In this document: positions 33,660 to 45,939 of the stretch, piece after piece
Position numbering within the stretch: position 1 is the first letter of the stretch
Layout of the letters: every line of letters begins with the position of its first letter
NCBI GenBank assembly: GCA_910591455.2
Contig: OU342804.1
Location: forward strand, 12,680,133 to 12,744,132
Reading direction: 5' to 3'
Length of the DNA stretch: 64,000 bases
Source: Pholis gunnellus
Lineage: Eukaryota; Chordata; Actinopteri; Perciformes; Pholidae
Position numbers and translations under genes: made by a program
The notes under the pieces: generated by a model
The model's input: only the letters and a program-made list of their open reading frames with translations
Told to the model about the DNA's origin: nothing
Databases searched by the model: none

Positions 33660-36486
33660 ACCCCTGAACCTAGTCATCCAAGGGGGGCGCTAAAGTAGTC
33701 CAAACCCACAGCTCACAAAAAAAATGTAATCAACAACTTTCTCCATCGATATATGCACACACTTACGAACACGTACACACAAACAAAAATAATTCAGACA
33801 GGCATGACATGTGCACACACATACACACTTACATTATCACACAGATATTCAGACAGACAGCAACCTTGTATGCACACCATGAATACACACACAAAACACT
33901 CTTTCCTTTGCATGTGTTCAAACAAAAATAGGCCATTCCTAATTAGGACCTCACAACCTGAGCCGTTTCTTCAAAGGCAGCCGCTCCTGCACTAATCTGA
34001 GGCGCCGCTTCATTATGAATTCTTCAAAGTCCCACCCAGCTGTCAAGCAAGCTTGTCGAAAGGGCCGTTATTAGTGAGGCTAGTACAGCAGGCACAAAGC
34101 TTGGTCTGTTGTTCTGTGTTGCTCCCAGCCTGTCACAAACACACACACTAACTGGAGTAAGCATGTTGACCCGAGATGAGTTTGTCAGCCTCTGATGCTG
34201 GTGCTCAGGTGTGTTGACTCGGACACACTCCTTACAAAGAGGTATTGACACGACTAGGAGGGTTCCTGCGAAATCTCTTGCACCAAGAGAGAGGCCCGCC
34301 ACATCTTATCTTATCAGATGCATTATTAGCTGCGATTGGCAAAACTATCAAAAGAACGTTAGCTGACAAAAGAGGCCCTGTGCAATGCCCGCAATAAAGC
34401 ACACCTCTATTGGCCACTAACTGATTTATACGATCGCCTTGAAATGGCTTTTGGTTGGGCTTTGATAACAGAGACCTGCCTGTGTGTAGTTGACACACTC
34501 AGCTGAGTATGAACTCACCGCTACACCCAGGGTCAGAATCAACAAGGGCCACTACATGTCATAATGGGCCCATATAACTCATGTTACAGACAACTGCTTT
34601 TATCTCTTAGTGTGCAGGGAGTGCACAGAAGATTCCCTGTTGACTCGAGCTCTGTCCTAAAATGATATATGACATGGCCAGCATGACGAATTGTATCCAA
34701 AACATTACATGATGATTTTGAAAAATATCTAATAATTATTTTAGCAGTCCCTATTCACAAACATATTTACCTATTTAACTATGAAATATACTATGATACT
34801 TTTTCAAAATATATCTAAGTAGTTTGCAGTGATAGGAGATGTAGGAATGAAGGAAGCCAACAACTAACATAAGATTTGTACACATATAAGGATCATGCTA
34901 AGACCTTCCTCTTTGTATGCTCAGAAGGAGGATGGACCTTATTTAAAGAACCCAGAAAATAGAGACTTCAACCTGCTGGAAAATGGCACTTAATGAAAAA
35001 CAATGAAACTTTAATGGTTACCTCCTCTCACCCGGTAGGTATAAACAAACATTGCAATCACTAAAAGCAATCACAAAAAGCAATACAAAAAAAATAAAAT
35101 TCAAACCTCATAAAAAATAAATCAACATTTTCCACTTATTATATCACTTGTTATATCTCAGGGTCAAGACTGAATATCCCATTTGTCCAGCCACAACTTC
35201 CCTTTTCAATAAGAATTATATCACAATGTGGAAGTAAAGATACCATATCATGTGTTTATGAAAATTGAATTGAAGGGTTATACTCAATATTTGCACTCTA
35301 TTTTAGCAGTACAAAATGCCTTGTATTGGTCACCATGACAAGACCATGAGGAGACTTCATCCAATAGTTTGAAATCATGCCTCACCTAACCCTTAGGTCT
35401 GATACTGACCCATGTAGCCTTTTGCTATGGAGACTGGGGCATAATAATAGTATCTGACTTCCTTGACTCCTCAAACAGCCTGGTATGGGTGGGTGCGCTC
35501 ATAAATGCAGACAGCTAAACAGATTTTAATTGCTTCTCCGAATAGCTTTGGTAGTGATATCTAAGTATGTGGCAATGGTTTTCAAGTGCACTCTAACAAG
35601 CTTGCCATAACACACATGGACACAGATACACACCACTAATATGCATACACATATAACACAATTACTAATTAAGTAAAGCACACATAAAGGTTAGAGATAA
35701 ATGTGGAAGAGTCAAGCTCTCTGCAGGATCACAGGAGCTACATAGGAGAGGGTGCAGGCATTTGAAACATGACTCTGTGACTTTTTAAGTGAACATTATC
35801 TTGTTTCCCTAACCCCAATCCAAAACTCAGCCCTCTTGAATGACAAGAGCTGGTGTTGGCACGTCTCCGAGCTCATGCTCCTATGTCTTTTTTTTCCCCC
35901 GCTGTAAAGATACGATCAAGTCCCCTGCTCACTTCACAGAAATATCAGAAATATCAGGGATATGAAATCCTTGTTAAGCAGCTCACTGTCACAGGCTGGG
36001 TCCTTGATTGGCAAGCTCGACATGTGCACACGCTACTCGCAGTCTTTCACACATTTAGCGAGGCCCATATGCTGAACCGAGAGAAACACAGCGCCATGTG
36101 ACTGCGCCTATGGAACTGCCGTATCACTCTAAATCTCCATTTAATCGCCAATCTCAAGTTACCCCACACTTAATAAACAGCAGATTAGTGCATTCTTTGC
36201 TATGTCCGACACACATTTCCTCTTCAGAAAGTCTCACGGGGGCAGGTCTCGTATAGTTGGCATAACCAGTCATGTTAAACGGTCGGGACAAGGCGCGTCA
36301 TCTGCTCAGCATCTAGCCCTCGGCTCCAAAGCAGTCCTCAGTCATTGTTGTGGAGGAAAGTCAGCCGCTTATGCCCTGATGCCAATATGACCCCCTCCTC
36401 ATTGGAAAACTGATCTCCATAACCTTTTGTCTGGAGTTGGTCGGAGCCACATTTGGCGACATGAGCATTGTTCTTGTATATAGTGA
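33657..36486. other. Unique non-coding stretch, no gene seen
   Basis: No gene recognised. A CA-rich degenerate zone spans about 33750-33900. A candidate regulatory block follows at 33960-34480. The 34680-35320 part is AT-rich and featureless. An exact tandem pair of AAATATCAG sits at 35940-35957. Confidence 0.55.
33960..34480. promoter_or_regulatory. Candidate regulatory block with paired GATA and E-box sites
   Basis: At 34305-34320 the sequence CTTATCTTATCAGATG holds two tandem GATA-type sites (TTATC on this strand) with an overlapping bHLH E-box CAGATG. Elsewhere in the block are CCTAATTAGG near 33940 (palindromic homeodomain site), TTCATTATGAATTC near 34009, GCATTATTAGCTGCG near 34320 and CTATTGGCC near 34407. 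The sequence is non-repetitive with GC-rich cores. Among all blocks in the window this looks most like a conserved developmental enhancer, but no alignment was available. Confidence 0.35.
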
Positions 36487-36512
36487 AGAGAGAGAGAGAG
36501 AGAGAGAGAGAG
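36487..36512. repeat. (AG)n microsatellite
   Basis: Thirteen AG units without interruption. Confidence 0.95.
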
Positions 36513-37216
36513 TAAATGCATACTGCATGGTTGAAATTAGTGTGCGGTGTGAATGACAATAGGAAGAGATGTCATAATGAAAGGTTACTTGGGTTACTCC
36601 GCCGAGTCTGTCTGTCACCTCCATGCCTTCAGGGAGCTCTAATCACTTTACCCTATAATTACCTCCCCACAAAAGGGCCCGTTAAAGTTCCTGTAAAATA
36701 AACCTGATGCTATTGTGACGAAGAGAGGCTCTTTCTTTTAATTAGGGCCATCCATCTTAACCTTGTCTACCTGAGGTGAAGTGAAGGTAGCCCGGGTCAA
36801 GCTCCCAAAACGCTCTTCTCCATTGTCTTGTCCTTCCATCGACAAGAGCACAATGTGGGTGCTAGCCTGCTCACCACGACAATCCTTTTGTCGCCTGCTC
36901 GCTGGCTCCTGGTAGGATTTGCAGCTGAATGTGTTTTCTTTACAGTGACACAATACTTGAAATTCACAATGGGAACCCAACACTGCACGCATCACTGTTG
37001 TCTGTGAAACATATGCAGTGGGTGACTATAAAAAATGAAGTGTAAGCTCATATCATTTAACAGCTGTTGGTGTGACGTAATAATCTGGCTCTTCAATGGA
37101 CAACTTGAGGCTTGTGGGAACAATGTTTTTTTAGTGGGTGTTGCTGAAAGTAGTATCCGGGATTTTTTTCCACCTAATCCCTTGCTCTGCTGCTCAATAC
37201 ACCTCTGCGCATACGC

Positions 37217-37219
<3 letters not shown>
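36513..37219. other. Unique stretch with a regulatory-looking core, no gene seen
   Basis: No gene recognised. Around 36640-36790 the text CTAATCACTTTACCCTATAATTACC and TCTTTTAATTAGGGCC-like words give clustered homeodomain cores in non-repetitive DNA, so this part may be regulatory. Support is weak. Confidence 0.4.

Positions 37220-37269
<50 letters not shown>
37220..37269. repeat. (GT)n microsatellite
   Basis: Fifty bases of GT dinucleotide, one of the two longest arrays in the window. Confidence 0.97.
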
Positions 37270-37272
<3 letters not shown>

Positions 37273-38646
37273 TGTCTACATTTAGAGTTAGTGTGTCAGT
37301 GTGTCTCACAGCATGTGTTATCACCCATATGTGTTTAGTCAAGCACAAGACAGGGTGATACTGTGTTTTGAATCTGCGTCTCTTTTCCAAAAGCTCCTAG
37401 GTGAGGAGTAGGACCTGATGATCAAAAGTAGTGTTTGTTTTTTTCTTCCCGACCCCGAGAGGGAGAAACGCCAAGTCCCTGCAGAGCGCATGCAGGCAAA
37501 CTGCCTCACACTGATCAGCTCTCTTGAGAGAAATGCTTCCCCTGTATGTATAGTGAGTATGTGCTACTGTTTCATTGTTCCCTTTCGCTCCTTATCCTCT
37601 CATTCTTACCCCTTCTTCGCTCTTTTCAGGTGCCACTGGCTGCTACCTTGAGCTGTCACTGATGTGTGCTGTCACCTCTGCTGCAGCTGGAGGTAGGACT
37701 GAAACATATACACACAGTCTGAAAATCTCAGGCCTTTGCATGGTATACTCTGTTTCTCCTCATCATCCTGCTTCTCCCTCTCACTAACTTCGCATTTCAG
37801 CCCACTGTATCCGACCCACAGTGCACTGCGTGCGCTTTCATCTGTGCTGAGGTGGCGTGGTCGTATATTATTCATGGGTCGTGTGATCTGAGGCGCGTGT
37901 CATATGGCAGAAGTAATAAGATGGAGTAGCCTACTGGTGGGAAGATGATGAACACAACACTGGAGAGAGAGACACAAGACTTCCTCTCCCATTGCCTTGC
38001 ATGGCTTTCTTCACTTGGTATACACATGTTGAGTTTTGTTTTATACTGGAATGGATGGCCCAGAATGGGACGACACAACAGGTGTTGTTTTGAAACAACA
38101 GAGACAATTCCAGTGAGTAATATATTTTAGATTTGTTGGAGACAGACAGGACTGATAATGCGGTGTACCTCGAAAAGGTATGACTTTCATTTTACTTTTA
38201 TTTTATGTTTTTGTGACCCTGCCAGGAGGCAGAAAGTTAGGTAACTCTTACTTGCACCTCAGTACCGCATACATTCGAGCAGCCATCTTGCTATTCTTAC
38301 ATTCTGCCCCTTCTGTAGTAACCTCACAGTCATTGAATCAGCAAATGACAGCAGAAAGGATATAATTCCCGTTGGTAGAGTAGATGTATGTATTTAATGG
38401 TGGATTGGGTCGAAGAATTTGTAACTGTTCCATTACATGCAGGAGCAAGACTTTTGACCTCCCACAATGCCCCTCAGTTTTGCCCAGGGAGCAGGGGGGC
38501 TTTCTGAGGGTGGAGGGCAGGGCAGAGAGCAGACCAGCTGACCAATTTTGGCGTATCAGAGACAGAACCCTGGTGTGCAATGTCTGGAGGCGACATGTGG
38601 TTAACCACCTGGCCCCGCTGTTTGACCCACTGGAGTGAGAGAGAGA

Positions 38647-38687
<41 letters not shown>

Positions 38688-40074
38688 GGAGCAAGGACAG
38701 CCTGTACAGCCATTTGCTCATCAATGGAGGGCATCACCACCACTTAACACAGCTTATTGATCTGCACAGCCTGCAGGGCCTCTGTTGTGTGTCCATTTCC
38801 TATTGATTATTTCAAGTCCATTCTTATTGACTGCTTTCTCTCCCCTCTAACCACTGCTCTCCTCTGTCTGCTCCACCAGGGGATTTTTTTAAACAGTCAT
38901 TTGAAATTATAATCTGTTTGAGTAAATGTCATAATCGCCCCTAAGGCCTGGTGCAGATTGGCTAGAGAGCAGAGGTCTCTGAGGTCAATGACACTGGTCA
39001 ATACTGATCCATTTGTGTTATGGCCAGCGCAGTGGTCCCTCCAACCAAAATGACGGACCTCAGTTCTCCCTATTCTGCATTTCAGCTTTTTATAGGTCCC
39101 AAGATTTCTTTGTTATTATACTGTATTCTCTAAAGATGCAATGCAAACTAATATTGCTGACATAACAGAGGTAATTCAATTGTTATTGTTTCAACAAAGA
39201 AGGCCTGTATGGTGTGTGTGTGAGCGTGTGAGTGAATGAAGAGTGACGCACTAGCCGACTGCTCATCAATGCTTCATAGGTTAGATCATTAGATCTAAAG
39301 TGACAGCACTACACAAGGATGGGGAGTGGGGGTTGCTTAGATAAAGATTGGCATATTGCTATTGATTCACCATCCCTGGGGCTTCCTCTGTTACCATGGT
39401 TATAGCCAGCGGGGGTGGGGTAGGCGTATCATTTTGACACAAGGAGAATGATGTAACCATTATGATTCTGATTTAAAAATTTTATGATCACGTTTGAATA
39501 ATCTCCCAATTCCCTCAACTTTATTGCTTGGCAAAAGAACGATAACTCATCATTTGCCTGAAATGTATGGCATTGAGGTGCAGAGAATCAGAGTTAGTGT
39601 GGTTCTGATGTGCATGTCACTGCAGATAACCATCTGTGATCCTATAACCATTACTCTAACCCATAACAACGGCCGTGCTTTGGATATACGAGTCAGGGTT
39701 TTCATTGTGAGCGGATAGGGGTTTGAAAAGATTCCCGTCGCAGCTCGTGTTGAACTGCCAAACTCTTCAGCTGTCCTTCTAAAGCAGCCTGAAATAAGAG
39801 CAGGCCTCAAAAGCTCTTTGATCTTTTACTGCCAGGGTCAGGGCTGAAATGACGCGTAAATGAGGGAGGAATGAGTTTTCATTTTGTCAACCTGTTCTGT
39901 TATTGTAAAGCTAAGGGGCCTTTGGTGTGACATGACAGGAGATTGTTTTAAGTGCCCACACCAGTGGAACGGCTGAACATGTTTGGGTGTCATAGCCAAA
40001 AAGCTGTTCACCTACATTACTTGCAGATATTTACTGTGTCTAGTGAACAGCTGTGGGAGCTTACCTAGACAGAA
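37270..40074. other. Unique stretch with one exon-like signal and a GA repeat
   Basis: No recognised gene. A 63-base segment (37630-37692) has acceptor- and donor-like flanks and one open frame; it is discussed as a finding. A (GA)n array lies at 38637-38679. The remainder is unique DNA without clear structure. Confidence 0.5.
38637..38679. repeat. (GA)n microsatellite with one interruption
   Basis: About 43 bases of GA with a single GT interruption. The minus-strand complement gives a false Ser-Leu repeat frame. Confidence 0.95.
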
Positions 40075-40097
40075 TGTGTGTGTGTGTGTGTGTGTGT
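40075..40097. repeat. (TG)n microsatellite
   Basis: Twenty-three bases of TG dinucleotide. Confidence 0.94.
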
Positions 40098-42384
40098 CAG
40101 CTGATGCAAAAGAGACTTCATTCACATGAGTTCATGTGTACGTGTGCAAGCATGTATGCAGTGTATAGCGTAGTGCAGGTTATGTGTGTGAATGTGCATG
40201 CTTCCACAACTCAGTCGTGTCAGTATGAGTTCCTGTATTGTGTGTGCAATACTCCCTGAACAGACCTGCTGGCTGTGGAGCGCTGTAGAGAGATGAAGAG
40301 GATCCTCCATCAGTGTGATAGGAGAGCAAAGCATGCAGAAGTAACTACTTGGCTAAAAGGGAGCAGCCTCTGTAGCTGTTTACGGCGCTCAGATTTCCAG
40401 AGGAGCGGAGCCGGTGCTGGAGGTGCATAAAAGTAACAAAACATGATCATTATGGGATGCATTTGTACTAAATCGCTGTACAGAACATCTCCTTCCGAGT
40501 GCCGACATCACCCACGCATTGTTCTGACTACAGAGAGAAACCCCTGGAGCTGACAAAGGCAAAGGAAGAAGTGGAGGGGAGGTAGATCGGGTGCCATATC
40601 CATCGTTCAAGTCTCGGCTTGTGTTCAGTAGTTCAATATTACACCCACTCCACCCATTTTTGATTTGAAACTGACAGTTGTTTCTGAAGCGCCGTGCTCC
40701 ATATCACAGGGAGGAAATGAGAGCACTGAATTCCACAAGATGTGAAAGGTGAAAAATGGAGAAAAACACCCTCCCCCTCCAGATATTAAAAAAAAAAGGA
40801 AAACACCCAAACACAGAGTGAAAACAAATACATAAATAAATAAATCAACAATAGGGGCTGCGGCTGAGAAGGGAAACATTGCGAAAAATTGCAGTGGGGA
40901 GATTTTAAATTGCGGTTGTATCAATAATTTAGCTACCTGAGACATAGTGTTGTTGTTCACCATAAGGTTTGATGCAACTGAGAGAAGAGTTAAGATTAGG
41001 GAGACTTTTTTATTATTGATGGCGCGGTGCACATCTGGTGTTACACTGCCAACCCCCAAACAGTGCACAGCTATCCCCTTTGCAAAATGACTGCAACACT
41101 GTCAATTGTCTACACAGTTTGATAGCGGCAGACGCTGTCAGGTCCAGGTTACAGATCCTTGTGAAAATTCAACAGTTTCTCCTCAGAGCAAATACAGACA
41201 GTTTATAAGTGAACTCCACCAATAAAGGGGAATGTGTCTTTACTGCTAGTTTAATTGCTATTGTCAATGTTAAATTCCTTTAGCTGGCACAGGTCGGCTG
41301 GTATGGGACTGAACTACTTTACTTCTAGAGGCTACCATAAAGATATACACCTGGGTATGATGGGTTTGACTTGAGCATTTCGCACATTTTGAACAAAAGG
41401 CTGGCTGGATAGATGGAGACAAAAAATGCTTATAGCTTTCTTGTGACCTCAACTAGACCTTGTAGCACACCCCATGATTCAGAGTGTTGTTATGCCGTCC
41501 TAATGCCATGTCAGTCCCAATGCTCACGGTTAGCATCACTCCTCCCTGCTTTCGTCAGTAACTCGGCCAAGCACAAATGACCCTTGCCAGTGCACTGGGG
41601 GCTGGCGTGAACTTAATCACTTGAGCAAATTGAAACCACTCGCTCTGCAGTATTTTTACAGGGGTATAGCATATGACCTCAGCCTATACTGACTGACCTC
41701 TGCTTTTGAAAGGACTTGAGGCCTAAAGAACATTTTTTTGCTCATTCCATTTTAGGTCAGAATTCCTAGTTTACCCCACTTGCTGTGTGATATATATAAC
41801 ACTGTTGTAATCCTCTCACAGTTGACATTTAGAGGACATGGTAAAAGTGTTGTCTTCAGTGTGAATGTGTTTTTATCATCGGGGAGATCCACCACCTTTT
41901 GAAGGCCTTCCTGAGCTTGTAGTAAAGTTTCTGACCCTGATTACTGGTTCCAGGCTCTGGCTCCTGTCAGCCAGGGGAGTAGGGTCAACAGCCCTCAGCA
42001 AAAAAGAACCTTAGTCAACACAACTGATCTGACACAGTGCTGGAATGCTCTGTGATTGATTCTTGGTGTCCGTGGGAAAAAAAATCGAGTGACTTCATTT
42101 CTTACATGAGTCATCTGCAGCTACACAGGCGGTGAAAGACATGTGGCGGTCAAAAACCAAAGAAAACAGCTAATCCAGGCAGACAGGTTACAGGCTAGCT
42201 GTTAGCACATGTTTACCTGTGTCTGTTCTTTTGTTCTTTATCCTAGAGCTCAGCACTGGGATGTCAGGGGTATTGAAGGACTTACACACAGGTTCACCAT
42301 GATCTGCTTTCACTCAGACTCTGTCATGTCGCAATGTTGTTGCACAAAAGACATACATGTTTGCACAAAATGCTTGCAGGGGCT

Positions 42385-42411
42385 ATTCCAACACTCCTCA
42401 AGTGTTGGAAT
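42385..42411. repeat. Inverted repeat, 11-bp arms, 5-nt loop
   Basis: ATTCCAACACT (42385-42395) pairs exactly with AGTGTTGGAAT (42401-42411) around CCTCA. The geometry could form a stem-loop in RNA or DNA. The stem is too short for a microRNA precursor and there is no U-run after it. Confidence 0.88.
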
Positions 42412-43194
42412 TCTAAGGCATACAGGGGCTCCCTTATAAAATCCCCAATGAAATCCCCAACGCTCCTTCCCGCCCCCTTCTTAATCGTAAACAGGCTAGC
42501 ACATAGTACAGCAACTGCACCCTTAATACCTCCTCAAATAATAAGTATTTAGTCTTGATTTACAGAGGCAGTAAAACTCTTCAAAGTGCAGTGTAATCTT
42601 TCATTAGGGATTCTGAAGTCGGTGTCAGCCATATCTGTTCTTCATTATCTTTAATCACTCAGTGTTTTACCTGTTCGTTTTATTGTAACAGAGATCATAA
42701 AAACACTCTTGTTAAAAAAACACCCTCCCGACTTTTAGATTATCTTGTTAACACAGCCTTACAAACTGGGCCCTTTTTAGCATTTTTTTTTTGAGTGTGA
42801 CTTCAATTTCTTTTGCCCATTCTTGCTCACCAGCCTTCGCGCTCTTCTCTCTCTGACCTGAATTAATCTTAAAGTATAGCTTGAAAAAAATGGGTTTCAT
42901 ACAACAGTACAATTACATAACCCGGGGATATTAAGAGGAGAGAGTAAGTGAGTGATGATGAGTGAAGTATAACTTTTGAACACAGCACAATAATTGACAT
43001 ATCACTCAGAGAGTCCCTTTTGTATGAGCTTTTCAATAGCCTCTCTACTGAACCATGGTATTGATATAACCAATGTAAGGCCACTCCCTGAGGTCTCAAC
43101 AGGAACTGGGTTGGGTGTATCCAGGGTCCGGCCCATGACACTGACCACTGCCTGTCACTGTGACATGGGGGTTGGGGATCTCAGCCGAGGTATT

Positions 43195-43216
43195 TGACCT
43201 ACATGACCTATGACCC
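43195..43216 (-). promoter_or_regulatory. Tandem nuclear-receptor half-sites (DR3 plus DR1 spacing)
   Basis: On the plus strand TGACCT (43195-43200), TGACCT (43204-43209) and TGACCC (43211-43216) follow each other, so the minus strand carries three AGGTCA-type half-sites as direct repeats. Spacing is 3 bases between the first pair and 1 base between the second pair. DR3 is the classic vitamin D receptor type and DR1 the RXR/COUP-TF/PPAR type. The sites are seen; binding is inferred. Confidence 0.5.
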
Positions 43217-44356
43217 TTAGATGATTGAAGTGGCGGCTTTCCCTGCTCTGGTGCTTCAGCCTAGAGACAAGGTGACGAGTCCTTTAGGAGCTCTCTGGTT
43301 GCAAGATTTTGAAGAGGGTAGAGGCACAGGAGGCATAGGCGCCGGTCTTTGTTGGGAGCGTTGTTGTAATCCGTCTACTAGGCGAAGGCCTAAAGACATG
43401 TTGGCCGGTCATGAGAGAAGCTGGGCTGTGACCTTGAGTGGTCTCAACTAGTGTCAATGTGGCTGGTTTGCTCAAGGGCAACTTCGTACTCATGTAACCT
43501 GGATGACTCACTTAGTCAGGGCTTGGGTAACACATGATGTACTTTGTTACTTTTGTGAGCTGTGTTAACACACATTGCAACTTGTGTAAAAGCATAGTAG
43601 TTAGTGGTATACTTTTTTGTTGTGCTTTAAAAAATCTCAAAGGTAAGATGATCCTTAAAATAACATTTCCTTTTCTAAAGCGCTTGTCCCCTTAGATTCT
43701 TGCCATAATAGTATTTACAACCAAATCATATCCCTTTTAGCATGGATACATCCAGGTGTTATGTTTCACTTCAACTAATCTAATAATCTCTCTTAGTTTT
43801 CACCTTGTCTATGCCTCAAGGTCAAACAACTTTTCTCTCTTTAGTGGTCTCAAATGTTGCTATGCTGCTCCCAGGGTCATCCCTACTAATCCCCAGTTAC
43901 TCCGGTCCTGGTGGATTTCTCCCATGGGCAGGTGAAACCAGATCCCAAACCCTGAAGCTGGGCCAAGATGTCCGCAGAGATAAGCATCCTGAGCCCACTC
44001 CCAGTCAGGGGCCTTAGACAAGAATTCAGAGATACATCATCACAAATCCATTAAGGCCAGCCCACTACTTTAACCACAAAGCCTAGCTGCAGCCACCATA
44101 CCTTACAGCCCCAACCTGTAGTTTTAGGACCACGGTTAGAGTCAAGCCTGGTCTCTCCTCGACTGTACTGCCTCAGGTCCGTTCCTCACATCAGTCTCAA
44201 CTCTAGTTGTCTCTCTCAGGCCCAGGTCATATGAAATTAAACATTTAAGTATTATTTTTCACCTGGTAATGTGCATTAGGACTCTATTAAATGAGTCTGT
44301 GTTATCAATATTATTGGATTTTGTCCCACGCCTGGCCAATCAGGGTTAAGTAACTG

Positions 44357-44420
44357 TTAACACTAGAATGGCCAACATTTCAATATACCGTAGAACCACC
44401 GGGGGGGACATTTTTACCCC
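44357..44420 (+). mobile_element. Possible 5' end of a piggyBac-type transposon relic
   Basis: TTAA at 44357-44360 is followed directly by CACTAGAATGGCC, in the style of piggyBac ends (a TTAA target with a CNCTAGA-type terminal repeat), then by ACCGTAGAACCACCGGGGGGG near 44388 and a TTTTTACCCCC word. From memory this resembles ends of piggyBac-like elements in fish genomes. No matching right end (CTAGTG-TTAA) was found downstream, and no transposase residues are recognisable in the 111-codon frame at 44475-44810. It may be a truncated or badly decayed copy, and the call could be wrong. Confidence 0.42.
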
Positions 44421-45939
44421 CTGTTGCAACAGAGTCAACACGTGCAAATATGTATTTTTTCTTAAAAATCTTAGATGAGGATAGCACCAGCAAAACACCA
44501 GCTGATGATGCACAACCAGTACATGTTACTGTGGTGTAAGTTTAAAAAAGAAAACTCAAATATACACACTGATGAAAGGTTTAACAAGGTCTCATCATGT
44601 GTTATCCTAGGTGTACTCTTTAGGACAGTACCACAGTATTACAGAAGGCTACCTGCTGTATTGTATCACATTGTTTCTACTCAATGTAAGCTATTGGCAA
44701 TTCTAGTCTTTGAAGCAGATTGGAACCTATGTTCAGTGATACTGGAAACACAGCCTCTCCATCACCAAGCACCAAGTCTAAACATCCCGCATGACCCTAC
44801 TGTCAAGTAACTTATTCAGTTACTTGACGGGTTTGGGTTTACAGTCCTGCTCTTGTATTCTCATGGTGTCTGCGGCTTAGCCAACCGCATGACGTCTGCA
44901 TGGGAGGCAGGCGGTGGCCGTTGGCCACAGGGCGGTTGGGTTGACAATCTATAGTGAATGGTGGCAGACTACACTATTGTTTGTGGTGCGGTGTTGTTTG
45001 TGCAGCTCTAAAAGACAGCGCTTGTATTTAACAACCATAAGTGGGAGATTTGTCTCCTCGTCTCTCCCCATCTATCCACTGTAGCCACTGTTCTGCCTTT
45101 CTTGCACCAATAGCATTGTGTTTTTAACTGCTGAAGTCGCCTGCATGCATTTGGCTAGGTTTTGTGTCTACTGAGTGTCAAGGCCACTGTACCCTTCAAT
45201 TAACATAGTTTTAGAGGGAATCTTTGAAACCATGATTGTGATACAAATAAAACAAGCCAAAGCACTTTCAAATAGTTCACATTTGTTTTTTGTTTTTTTC
45301 GGTTTCTTCTGTAAAAATATATTCTGGTGAGCTTTGTTTTAAAATGTCTTCATTCATTGCCTAATACAAAGGCTGTTTTTTTCTGTTCATTTTTTCTGTT
45401 TATTTGTGGTGTGCTTTTTATGAAAGCTTCTCTGGACTGGTGTAATCAGCAGCACTGCTCAGTGACTGAAAGGGTGCAAAAGCATGTCTGTTACTTATGT
45501 GTAAATTCTAAGGAGCTACAAACAAAATTGGTATCACTATTTGTAAAGTAAGTGATATGGCTATACATTGCACAAGCCCGTTTTTTGTACTTTCTGTCTA
45601 ATTGTAGTTAGTTTTTCCGCATTTTTTGTAAGGTTATAAACTTAGCTTTGAATTTTTTCATTAGAATCTTTAAACTTACTATACTACTGGTGAACTGAGG
45701 CTGAATGTGTTAATATGTAAACAGTAGGCAAACATATTTTGCCATATCTTAACTATTTGTTAAAAAGTAATTAAGTCACTGGCGACTCTGCAACTCATTG
45801 AATCCTAATACAAGATAAGAAAACAATCAGTGCTGTAGAAAGTTAGATGAAGCAAACAACAACAAAACAGTAATAATATACCTCACCCCTGTACAGCCTT
45901 AATACAGTATTTTAGGTATATCAACTGATAAAGTCATGT
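44421..45939. other. Unique stretch, possibly the body of a decayed transposon, no gene seen
   Basis: The 111-codon open frame at 44475-44810 (plus strand) resembles no family I know and has no clear start context. It ends inside the palindrome at 44802-44828. From 45170 the sequence is AT-rich and featureless up to the LINE relic. Confidence 0.4.
44802..44828. repeat. Inverted repeat, 11-bp arms, 5-nt loop
   Basis: GTCAAGTAACT (44802-44812) pairs exactly with AGTTACTTGAC (44818-44828) around TATTC. The word AAGTAACTG also occurs just before the piggyBac-like end (near 44348), so the two may be related sub-terminal repeats. Confidence 0.88.

Larger units (their letters stand above)
40098..44356. 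other. Unique non-coding stretch, no gene seen
   Basis: No gene recognised in 4.3 kb. Notable small features are a perfect hairpin at 42385-42411 and a cluster of nuclear-receptor half-sites at 43195-43216, both listed separately. A short A-run lies at 40788-40797. Confidence 0.55.

Noticed and set aside
33668..33692. CCAAGGGGGGCGCTAA, resembling a CTCF core
   Set aside because: Only the 3' half (GGGGGCGCTA) fits; the upstream CCASYAG part mismatches at most positions.
44475..44810. 111-codon plus-strand open frame, not low complexity
   Set aside because: No recognisable motif, weak start context, and it ends in a palindrome next to a possible transposon end. Length alone is not enough in AT-moderate vertebrate DNA.
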